Shown piece by piece: positions 1-9,654 of a stretch of 64,000 nucleotides of DNA (its first letter is position 1; each line of letters opens with the position of its first letter). Below the pieces are notes generated by a model. The model was not told where the DNA came from, ran no database searches, and saw only the letters and a program-made list of their open reading frames with translations. Both the position numbers and the translations under genes were made by a program. Source of the stretch: Actinomycetota bacterium (GTDB lineage: Bacteria > Actinomycetota > Actinomycetes > Nanopelagicales > Nanopelagicaceae); contig WLKQ01000001.1 in NCBI GenBank assembly GCA_009701185.1, positions 46,430 to 110,429 on the forward strand. The letters are read 5' to 3'.

Positions 1-2227
1 TTTGGCAATCCTCAACAATTCGTGCCGTTAAGTAATCTGCATCAAGGGCGCTGATTGAACCAACCTGTGCGATCAGATCATTGGCACTAAATGAGATTGG
101 ATAAATAGTCTTAACCGCACTCCAAAGGGTATCTAGATCCCACTCCTCTGAATAACCCTCAGATGTTGCTGCGGCAACGTATGCCTCTAAGGTTTCGCGA
201 ACAAATATAGCGACTTGCTCCTTAATATCCTCACCCTCGAGAACCATGCGGCGCTCACCATAGACAACTTGGCGTTGTCTGTTCATAACATCGTCATATT
301 TCAAAACATTTTTACGCATTTCAAAGTTCTGTGCTTCAACCTGCGTTTGAGCAGATCTAATTGCATTGCTGACCATCTTTGATTCGATTGGCGCATCTTC
401 AGGAATTCCAGCTGCAGTTAAAAAGCGTTCTACCATTCCAGAGTTAAAGCGGCGCATGAGATCATCTTGAAGCGAGAGATAAAAACGTGATTCTCCTGGA
501 TCACCTTGACGTCCAGAACGACCGCGCAGCTGATTATCAATACGACGCGATTCATGTCGCTCTGTACCAAGAACATATAAGCCGCCGAGAGCTACTACTT
601 CTTCATGCCCCTTAGCTACTGCCGCTTTTTGACGGGCAATTTCTTCAGGCCATGCCGCTTCATACTCTTGTGCATTATCTACTGGAGAAATTCCTCGGCG
701 CTGCAGTTCAAAGTCAGCCATAAACTCTGGATTACCACCCAACATAATGTCGGTACCGCGGCCTGCCATATTTGTTGCAACAGTTACTGCGCCCTTAACG
801 CCAGCACGCGCGATGATTGCTGCTTCGCGCTCATGATGCTTTGCATTTAAAACTTCATGTGCAACGCCAGATTTTCTTAAAAACGCTGAAAGCTCTTCGG
901 ATTTTTCAACACTGACGGTACCGACCAAGACAGGTTGGCCCTTGCGATGCTTTTCAACAATATCTAAGGTGACCGCTGCAAATTTTCCCACCTCAGTCTT
1001 GTAGACAAGGTCTGAAGCATCGATGCGAACCATTTCGCGGTTAGTAGGAATAGGCACAACGCCGAGCTTATAAATCTGATGAAATTCTGATGCCTCGGTC
1101 ATGGCCGTACCGGTCATGCCAGAAAGCTTGCTATACAGGCGGAAATAGTTCTGCAACGTGATTGTTGCAAGAGTTTGGTTTTCATCTTTAATTTCAATAC
1201 GTTCTTTAGCTTCAAGGGCTTGGTGTAGACCCTCGCTATAGCGACGCCCAGCCAACATACGGCCTGTGTGCTCATCAACAATAAGGAGTTCGCCATTCAT
1301 GACAACATAATCTTTGTCGCGCTTAAATAACTCTTTAGCACGTACAGCATTGTTGAGGTAGCCAATCATGGGAGTATTGGCAGCTTCGTAAAGATTCCCG
1401 ATCTGCAACAACTCTTCAACCTTTGTGACGCCTTCTTCAAGAATTCCTATAGTCTTCTTTTTCTCATCAACTTCATAATGAACATCACGTTGTAATTTGC
1501 CAACATGGTTTGCGAACTCTACGTACCACTTTGTTGCCTTGTCGGCAGGTCCGCTGATAATCAGCGGTGTACGAGCTTCATCGATTAAAATTGAGTCAAC
1601 TTCATCTACAACTGCAAAAAAGTGATCGCGCTGGACGCACTCTTCGAGAGACCAAGCCATGTTGTCACGTAGGTAGTCAAAACCAAATTCATTATTTGTT
1701 CCATATGTAATGTCTGCTGCATATGCTTCACGTCGTTCAGCCGGTGTCATGTTGGCAAGAATGACGCCAACTTTTAATCCAAGGAATCGATGAATACGAC
1801 CCATCCATTCACTATCGCGTTCTGCTAAATAATCATTTGTAGTGACAACGTGTACTCCACGACCAGCGAGCGCGTTCAAATATGAAGGAAGCGTTGCAAC
1901 TAAAGTTTTACCTTCACCTGTTCGCATTTCAGCGATATTTCCACGGTGCAATGCTGAGCCACCCATGATTTGTACGTCATAGTGGCGTTGGCCTAACGTT
2001 CTTTTTGCTGCTTCACGGACAACGGCATAAGCCTCCGGCAAAAGTGAATCCAATGACTCACCATTGGCATAACGACTCTGAAAAAGGGTGGTCTGTTCAC
2101 GAAGTTGCGAATCTGATAGCGCGCTGATTCGGGCCTCTTGGGCGTTTACAGCATCAACGATCTTGCCCAGCTCACGAAGGAGTCGACCTTCTCCGGCACG
2201 CATGATCTTGTCTAAAAACGCTGACAT
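1..2227 (-). CDS. secA: Preprotein translocase subunit SecA (C-terminal part runs off the window)
   Basis: Frame read from ATG at 2227: [30 protein letters not shown]...[20 protein letters not shown]...[22 protein letters not shown]...[14 protein letters not shown]; typical SecA motifs. Absent from the ORF track because it is open at the edge. Confidence 0.95.
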   Translation of the reverse strand, partial: MSAFLDKIMRAGEGRLLRELGKIVDAVNAQEARISALSDSQLREQTTLFQSRYANGESLDSLLPEAYAVVREAAKRTLGQRHYDVQIMGGSALHRGNIAEMRTGEGKTLVATLPSYLNALAGRGVHVVTTNDYLAERDSEWMGRIHRFLGLKVGVILANMTPAERREAYAADITYGTNNEFGFDYLRDNMAWSLEECVQRDHFFAVVDEVDSILIDEARTPLIISGPADKATKWYVEFANHVGKLQRDVHYEVDEKKKTIGILEEGVTKVEELLQIGNLYEAANTPMIGYLNNAVRAKELFKRDKDYVVMNGELLIVDEHTGRMLAGRRYSEGLHQALEAKERIEIKDENQTLATITLQNYFRLYSKLSGMTGTAMTEASEFHQIYKLGVVPIPTNREMVRIDASDLVYKTEVGKFAAVTLDIVEKHRKGQPVLVGTVSVEKSEELSAFLRKSGVAHEVLNAKHHEREAAIIARAGVKGAVTVATNMAGRGTDIMLGGNPEFMADFELQRRGISPVDNAQEYEAAWPEEIARQKAAVAKGHEEVVALGGLYVLGTERHESRRIDNQLRGRSGRQGDPGESRFYLSLQDDLMRRFNSGMVERFLTAAGIPEDAPIESKMVSNAIRSAQTQVEAQNFEMRKNVLKYDDVMNRQRQVVYGERRMVLEGEDIKEQVAIFVRETLEAYVAAATSEGYSEEWDLDTLWSAVKTIYPISFSANDLIAQVGSISALDADYLTARIVEDCQ

Positions 2228-2264
2228 CGCCTAAAACCTTTCAAAAACATTGAGCTTGTGGCTC

Positions 2265-2900
2265 CTATCGTAGAGGTTGGGCCACGCAAGCGGTAACTGA
2301 GCCAATAACGTGGCATCCAGCGGCAGTCAGGGCTCGTGCGGCCTCTCTCAGGGTTGCCCCGGTGGTCACGACATCATCGACAAGGATTAAATCGGCCAGA
2401 GGTATTCGCCCGGGTTTAAGGGCCAGAGCACCCTCCATATTCTTCACGCGTTCTCCTGCATGTAAACCACTCTGGTCCTTTACTGGGCGAATAACGTGCA
2501 GGCAGTCACTTACTGACATGAAACCCTGCTGCGCAACTTGTTCGGCAATATCAACCATAAAGCTCCTGCCCCGACGCCGTTTAACTGAGAGAGAGGATGG
2601 AATGGGAACTAGCGAAATATGCCGGGACTGTAAATCTCTTGTATGTAGAACGTGGATGATTGAATCAATAATTAACTGATCTGCAGCCTTTATCCCATTT
2701 TCTTTGGCGGCCAAGAGAATCTTTCGAGCTGTGCCTGAATATGGAATTGCAGAATGAACTTTCAATGTTGACACATTCGTTAGGTAGTAGTGCGGATGCC
2801 ATTCACTGCGACATTTGGAACAAATTGATAAACCAATAGAATTGCAACCAAAACATCGGGTAGGAAAAATCAATTGACTAAACTCAGAGAATAGATTCAT
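2265..2900 (-). CDS. comF: ComF-family amidophosphoribosyltransferase-like protein
   Basis: Zinc-finger-like CFGCNSIGLSICSKC N-terminus and PRTase motif LILVDDVVTTGATLREAARAL; next to secA as in other actinobacteria. Confidence 0.85.
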   Translation of the reverse strand: MNLFSEFSQLIFPTRCFGCNSIGLSICSKCRSEWHPHYYLTNVSTLKVHSAIPYSGTARKILLAAKENGIKAADQLIIDSIIHVLHTRDLQSRHISLVPIPSSLSVKRRRGRSFMVDIAEQVAQQGFMSVSDCLHVIRPVKDQSGLHAGERVKNMEGALALKPGRIPLADLILVDDVVTTGATLREAARALTAAGCHVIGSVTACVAQPLR

Positions 2901-2948
2901 CCCTGGACGATAAACTTACTTTGTAAGAGCTAAAAGTCGTTGTGGAAA

Positions 2949-4499
2949 CTATTCATGATAATCATCGGGTGTAAGTTTTATTAATCTCGAATTAATGCCG
3001 TGTCCAGCGTGACGAGGCAGCGTTAGTACAAAGTGTGCGCCTTTTCTAGGTCTTCCCCATGCCTCTAGTTCACCGTTGTGAAGTCGAGCATCTTCCAGAG
3101 CGATAGAGAGTCCCAATCCTGTGCCCCCTCTGGTGCGAGCACGTGAAGGATCAGCACGCCAGAATCGATCAAAGACTCTTGGTAATGCACTCTCATCAAG
3201 TCCAATACCAAAATCTCGAACTCCAATTGCAACATCTTCATCACTTGCGACGACCGTAATAGAGATTGGCTTTTCTTCTGCGTAATCAATCGCATTCGTG
3301 AACAAATTTCGTAAAATACGCTCAACTCGGCGAATATCGGCGGTAACTGGCAGCGTTTCACTGATGCTATAAATACGCAGATCAGTGGAATGCTGTTTAG
3401 CCACCCAATCAAGATCGTCGGCACAGCGATTTATCAATCCAATAATGTCGAACTCCACGGGCTCCAAGACTGCAACTTCTGCATCAAATCGACTAATTTC
3501 AAGTAAATCTTCCAGCAAGCGTTCAAATCTATCTAGTTGCGCCACCATTAATTCGCTACTTCTGGCAAGAATTGGATCAAAACTTTCACCGAACGAGTTA
3601 ATCACCTCAGATGCCATTCTCAATGTTGTCAATGGAGTACGAAGTTCATGAGAAACATCAGATACGAAGCGCTGCTGTACCAGTGAAAGGTTTTCGAGTC
3701 GAGCAATCTGTTTTTCTAAAGACTCGGCCATCTCATTGAATGCACTTCCAAGAGTTGCAATCTCATCGCTAGAGCGAACATTCATTCTTTGTCTAAAATC
3801 ACCCGCAGTAAATTGTGTTGCAATTTGAGCGGCTTGGCGAACCGGGCGCACTACTTGCCTTACTACAAACCAAGTAATTAATGCAATTAAAAGAACGAGA
3901 AATAAACCAGTCAAGTAAAGATATTTTTGAATCAAGATTAGCGTTGCATTTTGATTTGCTAATGAAAAAAGCATATACATCTCATATTTGCCGGCATTGG
4001 GTATAAAAACATTTTGCCCAATAGCAAGTCCCGGAATATCTTCTCCGCCTGAATAATTGACGCGGATATAACTCCACTCTAACTTATCTGTCTTCTGGAC
4101 CTGTTTCCGTAATGTTTTGGGAATAGAATTCAGATCAACTCCATTTGAGGAGACTTCATAATTAATTCTGTAGGCATTTCCAGGACTACGAAGGAAGATA
4201 ACTTCACGAGCATTTTCATTTGATGTTAATGTGGTTGCAGAACTAATAATCTCTTCAACGACTTTCTTTATCACGGCATCACTTTGGGTTTGTGCTAAAA
4301 CAAAACGATATTGAGCGCTGAAAATCGTAGATCGAGCTTCTATGACTGCTGAATCAATATTCACCTGTTTAATGCCATTGGCTAACTGAGAATTCAGGGC
4401 TGAGCCAGCTATGTAAATAACCACCAATGAGAGGACGAGCGTTGAAATTACGACTTTAAAGGCTAGTGAGTTCCTAACTGTGGTAGCTATTCGGTTCAT
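2949..4499 (-). CDS. mtrB: Sensor histidine kinase MtrB-like
   Basis: Two TM segments, HAMP, H-box SDVSHELRTPLTTLR, ATPase motifs GVRDFGIGLDE and RTRGGTGLGLSIA; directly downstream of mtrA. Confidence 0.92.
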   Translation of the reverse strand: MNRIATTVRNSLAFKVVISTLVLSLVVIYIAGSALNSQLANGIKQVNIDSAVIEARSTIFSAQYRFVLAQTQSDAVIKKVVEEIISSATTLTSNENAREVIFLRSPGNAYRINYEVSSNGVDLNSIPKTLRKQVQKTDKLEWSYIRVNYSGGEDIPGLAIGQNVFIPNAGKYEMYMLFSLANQNATLILIQKYLYLTGLFLVLLIALITWFVVRQVVRPVRQAAQIATQFTAGDFRQRMNVRSSDEIATLGSAFNEMAESLEKQIARLENLSLVQQRFVSDVSHELRTPLTTLRMASEVINSFGESFDPILARSSELMVAQLDRFERLLEDLLEISRFDAEVAVLEPVEFDIIGLINRCADDLDWVAKQHSTDLRIYSISETLPVTADIRRVERILRNLFTNAIDYAEEKPISITVVASDEDVAIGVRDFGIGLDESALPRVFDRFWRADPSRARTRGGTGLGLSIALEDARLHNGELEAWGRPRKGAHFVLTLPRHAGHGINSRLIKLTPDDYHE

Positions 4500-4501
4500 C
4501 C

Positions 4502-5188
4502 TTACGAACCGCCCATCACTCCAGCTTTGTATCCAACGCCTCTTACTGTAACGACTATTTCAGGACGTTCGGCATCATGTTCAATTTTGGAGCGAAGTCG
4601 CTGTACGTGAACATTTACTAAGCGGGTATCAGTTGAGTGACGGTAACCCCAAACCTCACCAAGAAGTGCATCTCGCGAAAAAACTCGCCCCGGCTCTTTA
4701 GCTAGAGCGACAAGTAGATCGAATTCTAAACGGGTTAGAAAAATCTCTTTTCCTGCACGCAATACTTGGTGAGCTTGTACATCAATGGCTAAATCACTGA
4801 TAGTTAAAAGTCCAGAGATATCAGAATTAGTCCGGCGTAGACGTGTGCGGATGCGGGCAACAAGTTCTGACGGGTGTCTAAAAGGTTTGACCATATAGTC
4901 ATCAGCGCCAGCCTCTAACCCGCGGACTACATCGTAGGTATCTCCCCGTGCACTGAGCATGATGATGGGAACCATTGATTCAGCACGAATTAATTTACAT
5001 ACCTCGATGCCATCTAACCCTGGAAGCATGACATCGAGTAAAACTAAATCCGGAGGATTGCTTCTAAAAACCTCAAGAACTTCATCACCGCGACTTACAA
5101 GGTCAACATCAATTCCTGCTCCGGTTAAAACAATACCGAGCATTTCAGAAAGGTCTTGATCGTCATCGACGACCATAACCAATGTCAT
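4502..5188 (-). CDS. mtrA: Response regulator MtrA (OmpR family)
   Basis: Receiver VVDDDQDLSEML...LLDVMLPGLDG, winged helix VNVHVQRLRSKIE; paired with mtrB. Confidence 0.93.
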   Translation of the reverse strand: MTLVMVVDDDQDLSEMLGIVLTGAGIDVDLVSRGDEVLEVFRSNPPDLVLLDVMLPGLDGIEVCKLIRAESMVPIIMLSARGDTYDVVRGLEAGADDYMVKPFRHPSELVARIRTRLRRTNSDISGLLTISDLAIDVQAHQVLRAGKEIFLTRLEFDLLVALAKEPGRVFSRDALLGEVWGYRHSTDTRLVNVHVQRLRSKIEHDAERPEIVVTVRGVGYKAGVMGGS

Positions 5189-6474
5189 TAGCTACCGTGC
5201 TCCCAAGAGTTTAGGTACATATCTTGGGCGGGTGTAAGTACATCGATTCGCCCACCCATGCTTATTAATTTAAGGCTTGCAACTTCCTTATCAATATATG
5301 TAGGAACCTCGTGTACTCCTGGCTTTAGATTCTTAGCTTCCTTCACTAAGTACTCTGCCGTTAATGCTTGATCAGAGAAAGACATATCCATCACTGATGC
5401 TGGGTGGCCCTCGGCAGCACCAAGGTTTACAAGGCGACCCTCAGCTAAAAGCAGCAGTCTGCGACCATCGGCAAGGACGTATTCATCAGTTTGGTGGCGC
5501 ATCTTGGAATTCTTAACCTTGGCATGTTGTTCAAGCCATGCAACGTCGATTTCAATATCAAAGTGACCTGAGTTGGCCATGATTGCGCCATCCTTCATCA
5601 CTGCAAAATGCTCATCTCGTAATACGTCACGATTACCAGTAACTGTAATAAATACATCACCAACCTTTGCTGCATCTAGCATAGGCATCACGCGGAAACC
5701 TTGCATCATCGCATCCAGAGCTTTAGTTGGATCAATTTCAGTGACAATTACATCTGCACCCATTCCCTTGGCACGCTCTGCAACACCTTTTCCGCAGTAA
5801 CCAAATCCTGCAACAACGAGAATTCTGCCTGCAAGTAAGAAGTTAGTTGAACGAAATACTGCATCGAGCGTTGATTGACCAGTTCCGTAACGGTTATCAA
5901 ACATATGCTTGGTATCTGTGTCATTGACGGCAATCATTGGGAACTGAAGTGCACCATCTTTTGCCATTTGGTTGAGGCGAATGACGCCAGTTGTTGTCTC
6001 TTCGCAGCCACCAGCAATATTAGGGATTAACTCTTTACGAGTTGTGTGAAGTGTGTTGACTAGATCGCAACCATCATCGAAAACTTGATGAGGTTCGATA
6101 TCTAGAGCTGCATTGATATGTACGTAGTAACCATCACGGTCAACTGCGTTGCGTGCGAAAACACTAATTCCATATTCATGTACGAGTGCAGCGGCAGTGT
6201 CATCTTGAGTTGAGAGCGGATTTGATGCACACAATGCAATTTCAGCGCCACCAGCCTTCAGCACGCGCATGAGATTTGCTGTCTCGGTTGTGACGTGCAT
6301 ACACGCTGCAATGCGAACACCGGCAAATGGTTGGGATTTTTCAAAACGCTCACGAATTTGAGCAAGGACAGGCATATTGCGCTCTGCCCACTCAATGCGC
6401 TTACGACCTTGTGATGCAAGTGATGCATCCGCGATGTCATGGCGTGGAAGAGTTGCTGTAATCGGTACGTTCAC
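5188..6474 (-). CDS. ahcY: Adenosylhomocysteinase (SAH hydrolase)
   Basis: [63 protein letters not shown] start with AGGAG Shine-Dalgarno. Confidence 0.95.
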   Translation of the reverse strand: MNVPITATLPRHDIADASLASQGRKRIEWAERNMPVLAQIRERFEKSQPFAGVRIAACMHVTTETANLMRVLKAGGAEIALCASNPLSTQDDTAAALVHEYGISVFARNAVDRDGYYVHINAALDIEPHQVFDDGCDLVNTLHTTRKELIPNIAGGCEETTTGVIRLNQMAKDGALQFPMIAVNDTDTKHMFDNRYGTGQSTLDAVFRSTNFLLAGRILVVAGFGYCGKGVAERAKGMGADVIVTEIDPTKALDAMMQGFRVMPMLDAAKVGDVFITVTGNRDVLRDEHFAVMKDGAIMANSGHFDIEIDVAWLEQHAKVKNSKMRHQTDEYVLADGRRLLLLAEGRLVNLGAAEGHPASVMDMSFSDQALTAEYLVKEAKNLKPGVHEVPTYIDKEVASLKLISMGGRIDVLTPAQDMYLNSWEHGS

Positions 6475-6478
6475 AAAT

Positions 6479-6508
6479 AGCTCCTTTGAGTAAAATCCTG
6501 TAGGAGCC
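6479..6508 (-). promoter_or_regulatory. Candidate RNA hairpin sequestering the ahcY Shine-Dalgarno
   Basis: On the minus strand GGCTCCT(6508-6502)...AGGAGCT(6485-6479) can form a 7-bp stem including one G-U; AGGAG is the ahcY SD. Confidence 0.35.
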
Positions 6509-6553
6509 TAGGTTACTGCCCTGTGAGGGAAAGTGAGTACTTGAAAGTGATTT

Positions 6554-7912
6554 CTAGCCTCTGATGAGGGCGAGAACCTCATCGCGCAGGGCGGCTAACG
6601 CAGCCTGCGTCTTAGCCTCAACATTTAAGCGTAGTAGCGGCTCGGTATTTGAGGGGCGTACGTTAAACCACCAGGTATCCCCAATAACACTCAGACCATC
6701 TAAGTGATCAATGCTGACTCCACCTTTTCCGGTAAAAGTGTTTTCGATTAAATCCATCGTTGCATCAGCATCATCGACTTTTGAATTGATTTCACCACTT
6801 AGAACATAGCGCTGATAGGGCTTTAGGATTTCTGACATGGAATTCTTGTTCAAGCCAAGTGCCGCAATTGCATGTAAGGCTGCCAGAGCTCCAGAATCCG
6901 CCCGCCAAAAATCATTGAAATAGAAATGCCCAGAGTGTTCACCACCAAAAATAGCTCCAGAGTCTGCCATCATCTTCTTGATATACGAGTGACCTACTCG
7001 GCTTCGGAGTCCAACCCCACCATTTTCTTCTATGGTTTCAAGTACGGCTCGTGAAGAGATTAGATTATAAATTATTGTTGAACCTGGATGTTTAACTAAT
7101 TCTCTGTGAGCAATCAAAGAAGTTACATCTGATGGATTAACGACCATACCTTTTTCATCAACTAAAAAGCAGCGATCTGCATCGCCATCAAAAGCTAATC
7201 CGAGATCAGCTTTATGTTTAACAACGGCTTTCTGTAGGTCAACTAAATTTGCTGAATCAATTGGATTGGCTTCATGATTTGGAAAACTACCATCTAGCTC
7301 AAAATAAAGTGGAATCAATTCGCAGTTAAGGCGGTTAAAAATCGCTGGAGCAGTATGACCAGCCATTCCATTTCCAGCATCTACGACGATTTTAAGTCGA
7401 CGAATACTTGTGAGATCTACTAAAAAAAGCAGGTAATCAACGTATTCCTCGAGCATCTCACGATTACTCTCGACTCCAACTGAGCGAATCTCTAATGGCG
7501 AACCTGAGCGAACAAAGTTCTCGATTGTTGCGAGCCCCGATTCTTTGCCTATCGGTCGCGCACTGCTTAGGCAGAGCTTAATTCCGTTGTATTCAGCGGG
7601 ATTGTGACTTGCAGTAAACATTGCACCAGGTAATCCCAACTTACCTGAAGCAAAATACAACATATCGGTAGATGCAAGACCGATACGTATGACGTCCATA
7701 CCTTGCGACGTTACTCCAGCAGAAAATGCATCAGCTAATGCCGGCGATGATGGACGCATATCTTGTCCAATAACAACTGTGCCGGGTTCACGAACTTGCT
7801 GCAGGTAACGTGCAAAGGCTAGACCAGTTGCAAAAGTAAAATCAGGTGTAATTTCAGAGTCAACTAAGCCTCGGATGTCATATGCCTTGAAAATATTCGG
7901 AATTGAATTCAC
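6554..7912 (-). CDS. manB: Phosphomannomutase/phosphoglucomutase
   Basis: Phosphoserine loop FTASHNPAEYNGIK, metal loop DGDADRC, sugar loop GGEHSGH, RPSNTEPLLRLNVEA. Confidence 0.92.
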   Translation of the reverse strand: MNSIPNIFKAYDIRGLVDSEITPDFTFATGLAFARYLQQVREPGTVVIGQDMRPSSPALADAFSAGVTSQGMDVIRIGLASTDMLYFASGKLGLPGAMFTASHNPAEYNGIKLCLSSARPIGKESGLATIENFVRSGSPLEIRSVGVESNREMLEEYVDYLLFLVDLTSIRRLKIVVDAGNGMAGHTAPAIFNRLNCELIPLYFELDGSFPNHEANPIDSANLVDLQKAVVKHKADLGLAFDGDADRCFLVDEKGMVVNPSDVTSLIAHRELVKHPGSTIIYNLISSRAVLETIEENGGVGLRSRVGHSYIKKMMADSGAIFGGEHSGHFYFNDFWRADSGALAALHAIAALGLNKNSMSEILKPYQRYVLSGEINSKVDDADATMDLIENTFTGKGGVSIDHLDGLSVIGDTWWFNVRPSNTEPLLRLNVEAKTQAALAALRDEVLALIRG

Positions 7913-7920
7913 AAATAATC

Positions 7921-8301
7921 CTAAGAAGGAACAGCGCGAAGATGACCCCGTCGGCCGATTGGCGATTGCTCCGTCGCTGTTGGCGCATGAGTAAGTACTT
8001 CTGAATCCATTTTTTCTGGCATTGCAACTTCACGAACTGCATCTGCGATTGCCATTAAGTCATCTTCTGATGGACCTTGCTCATCACCAGATAACTCTTG
8101 CTTAATTACATTCCAACCATGCGGAACCTTGAGTCTCTCGGCATGCATTATGCAAAGATCATATGCATGAGGTTCGCTAAACGTTGCTAATGGACCAACC
8201 ACGGCAGTTGACTCTGCATATATATAAGTCAAAGTCATGGTGGCCGCCGTACGGCACCCGACGCGGGAACACCCGCGCCCTAACTTTGCCATTGAACTCA
8301 T
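7921..8301 (-). CDS. DUF3499 family protein
   Basis: Cys-containing start RGCSRVGCRTAATMTLTYIYAESTAVVGPLA...HAYDLCIMHAERLKVPHGW; conserved position between manB and DUF5719. Confidence 0.85.
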   Translation of the reverse strand: MSSMAKLGRGCSRVGCRTAATMTLTYIYAESTAVVGPLATFSEPHAYDLCIMHAERLKVPHGWNVIKQELSGDEQGPSEDDLMAIADAVREVAMPEKMDSEVLTHAPTATEQSPIGRRGHLRAVPS

Positions 8302-8343
8302 GTAAAGAACATTAGTGGGAAGTCAGTCACATTGTGGGGATTC

Positions 8344-9654
8344 TTAGGGATTTAATACTCGAATGTTTGAATGAGGTATCTCAATTTTGGTTAAAGAACT
8401 GCCGGCAATAATTGGAAAATATCCGTAGCCACTATCTGAAAGTACTAAGGCGCTTGCGTAGTTGTCTTTATTGGCGCGCAGAATAGTTAGCGATCGGGCG
8501 GACTGTGGGGCCCGCCACGTAGCAATATCAGATGCCTTGATGGTGGATCGAATGTTCTTTCCATTAGTCAAGGTGACTTCAAGCTGTACCGCAATCGCGT
8601 CCCCTGCAAAAACGATCAATGGGGACAGCCCGGTGAGCGCAATTTTCAAAGGAACCAGGGGTGTTGCAGGGGTACTCCACACGAAATCTTTATGCGATTT
8701 CACGTTAACCAATGTTGAGACTGATGCCACAACTGGTTGGTCACTCGTAATGCGAAGTGCAAAAGCCTTTGTTGAGATCTTCGGTGCCAAAGAAAGTTCA
8801 ATTACTTTGCCTGGTGCTAAAGAATGTGCGCTAAAACCTAGTGGCACAAATCGTCCATCTGAGGATAAAACCTCTGCTGTAAAACTGGCGCCCACATCTG
8901 ATGGTGTCATGATCCGTAATATGTGAGCGTTTGAGGAACGCTTATTCCCCTTTGTTACTTGGTTTGGAATTCCAGGTATAACTAAGGTTTTCTTTGCTTC
9001 CACTAGAGGATTAACTAAATCACCACCCAGAGCTTTAAGACCAGAGCCTTGCTCATCCACCATAAATGAATTGATTCGCCCAGAACGTGGAACTACATGA
9101 ACTACTAAATTTCTATCCCCCGTGGCTAACGTATCAAGTGAAAGAACTCCGTAGCTTTTGGATTTTAAATTTATAGACTTCAGAGGTTGCTTTCCATTCT
9201 CTGAAAAAGCTTGAATATCTACAATTGCATTGCTCAGCCCACTATTTACAACGATGAGACGTCCTCGTGACTTAACGTCCGAACGTCCACCCACGAACCA
9301 TTGTGAAATTGCTGGCCCAGTACAAATAACACCACCTGCCCAACTTCCTGAGCGGCTTTGCCAATCTACTGGCGTTACTCCTTCTGAAGAAATTACGAGA
9401 GAATCCTTGGCAACCGCATATCGCAAAACTTTAAAAGGAATTGTTTTACTACTTCTGTTTGATAAGCGCTGGAACTGAGTTTTCTTAGATGAAATTGAGA
9501 CTGCAGATGCTAAGCCTGGCAGAGTGGGTGGGCAGACAACTGCAGGATATGCCTCTGAATAGCCCGTAGAAGTTACGGTTGAACCAAGCCCAGTTGCAAT
9601 AGCCCATGAAAGTAGGAGGATCCCTGAACTAATAAAGGCGTTCTTGAATTTCAT
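8344..9654 (-). CDS. DUF5719-like secreted/anchored protein
   Basis: N-terminal hydrophobic segment; location between DUF3499 and the large GT2 protein matches actinobacterial synteny. Confidence 0.6.
   Translation of the reverse strand: MKFKNAFISSGILLLSWAIATGLGSTVTSTGYSEAYPAVVCPPTLPGLASAVSISSKKTQFQRLSNRSSKTIPFKVLRYAVAKDSLVISSEGVTPVDWQSRSGSWAGGVICTGPAISQWFVGGRSDVKSRGRLIVVNSGLSNAIVDIQAFSENGKQPLKSINLKSKSYGVLSLDTLATGDRNLVVHVVPRSGRINSFMVDEQGSGLKALGGDLVNPLVEAKKTLVIPGIPNQVTKGNKRSSNAHILRIMTPSDVGASFTAEVLSSDGRFVPLGFSAHSLAPGKVIELSLAPKISTKAFALRITSDQPVVASVSTLVNVKSHKDFVWSTPATPLVPLKIALTGLSPLIVFAGDAIAVQLEVTLTNGKNIRSTIKASDIATWRAPQSARSLTILRANKDNYASALVLSDSGYGYFPIIAGSSLTKIEIPHSNIRVLNP

Noticed and set aside
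8462-8926. 154-aa plus-strand ORF inside the DUF5719 gene
   Set aside because: Antisense with no recognisable domain or start signal.
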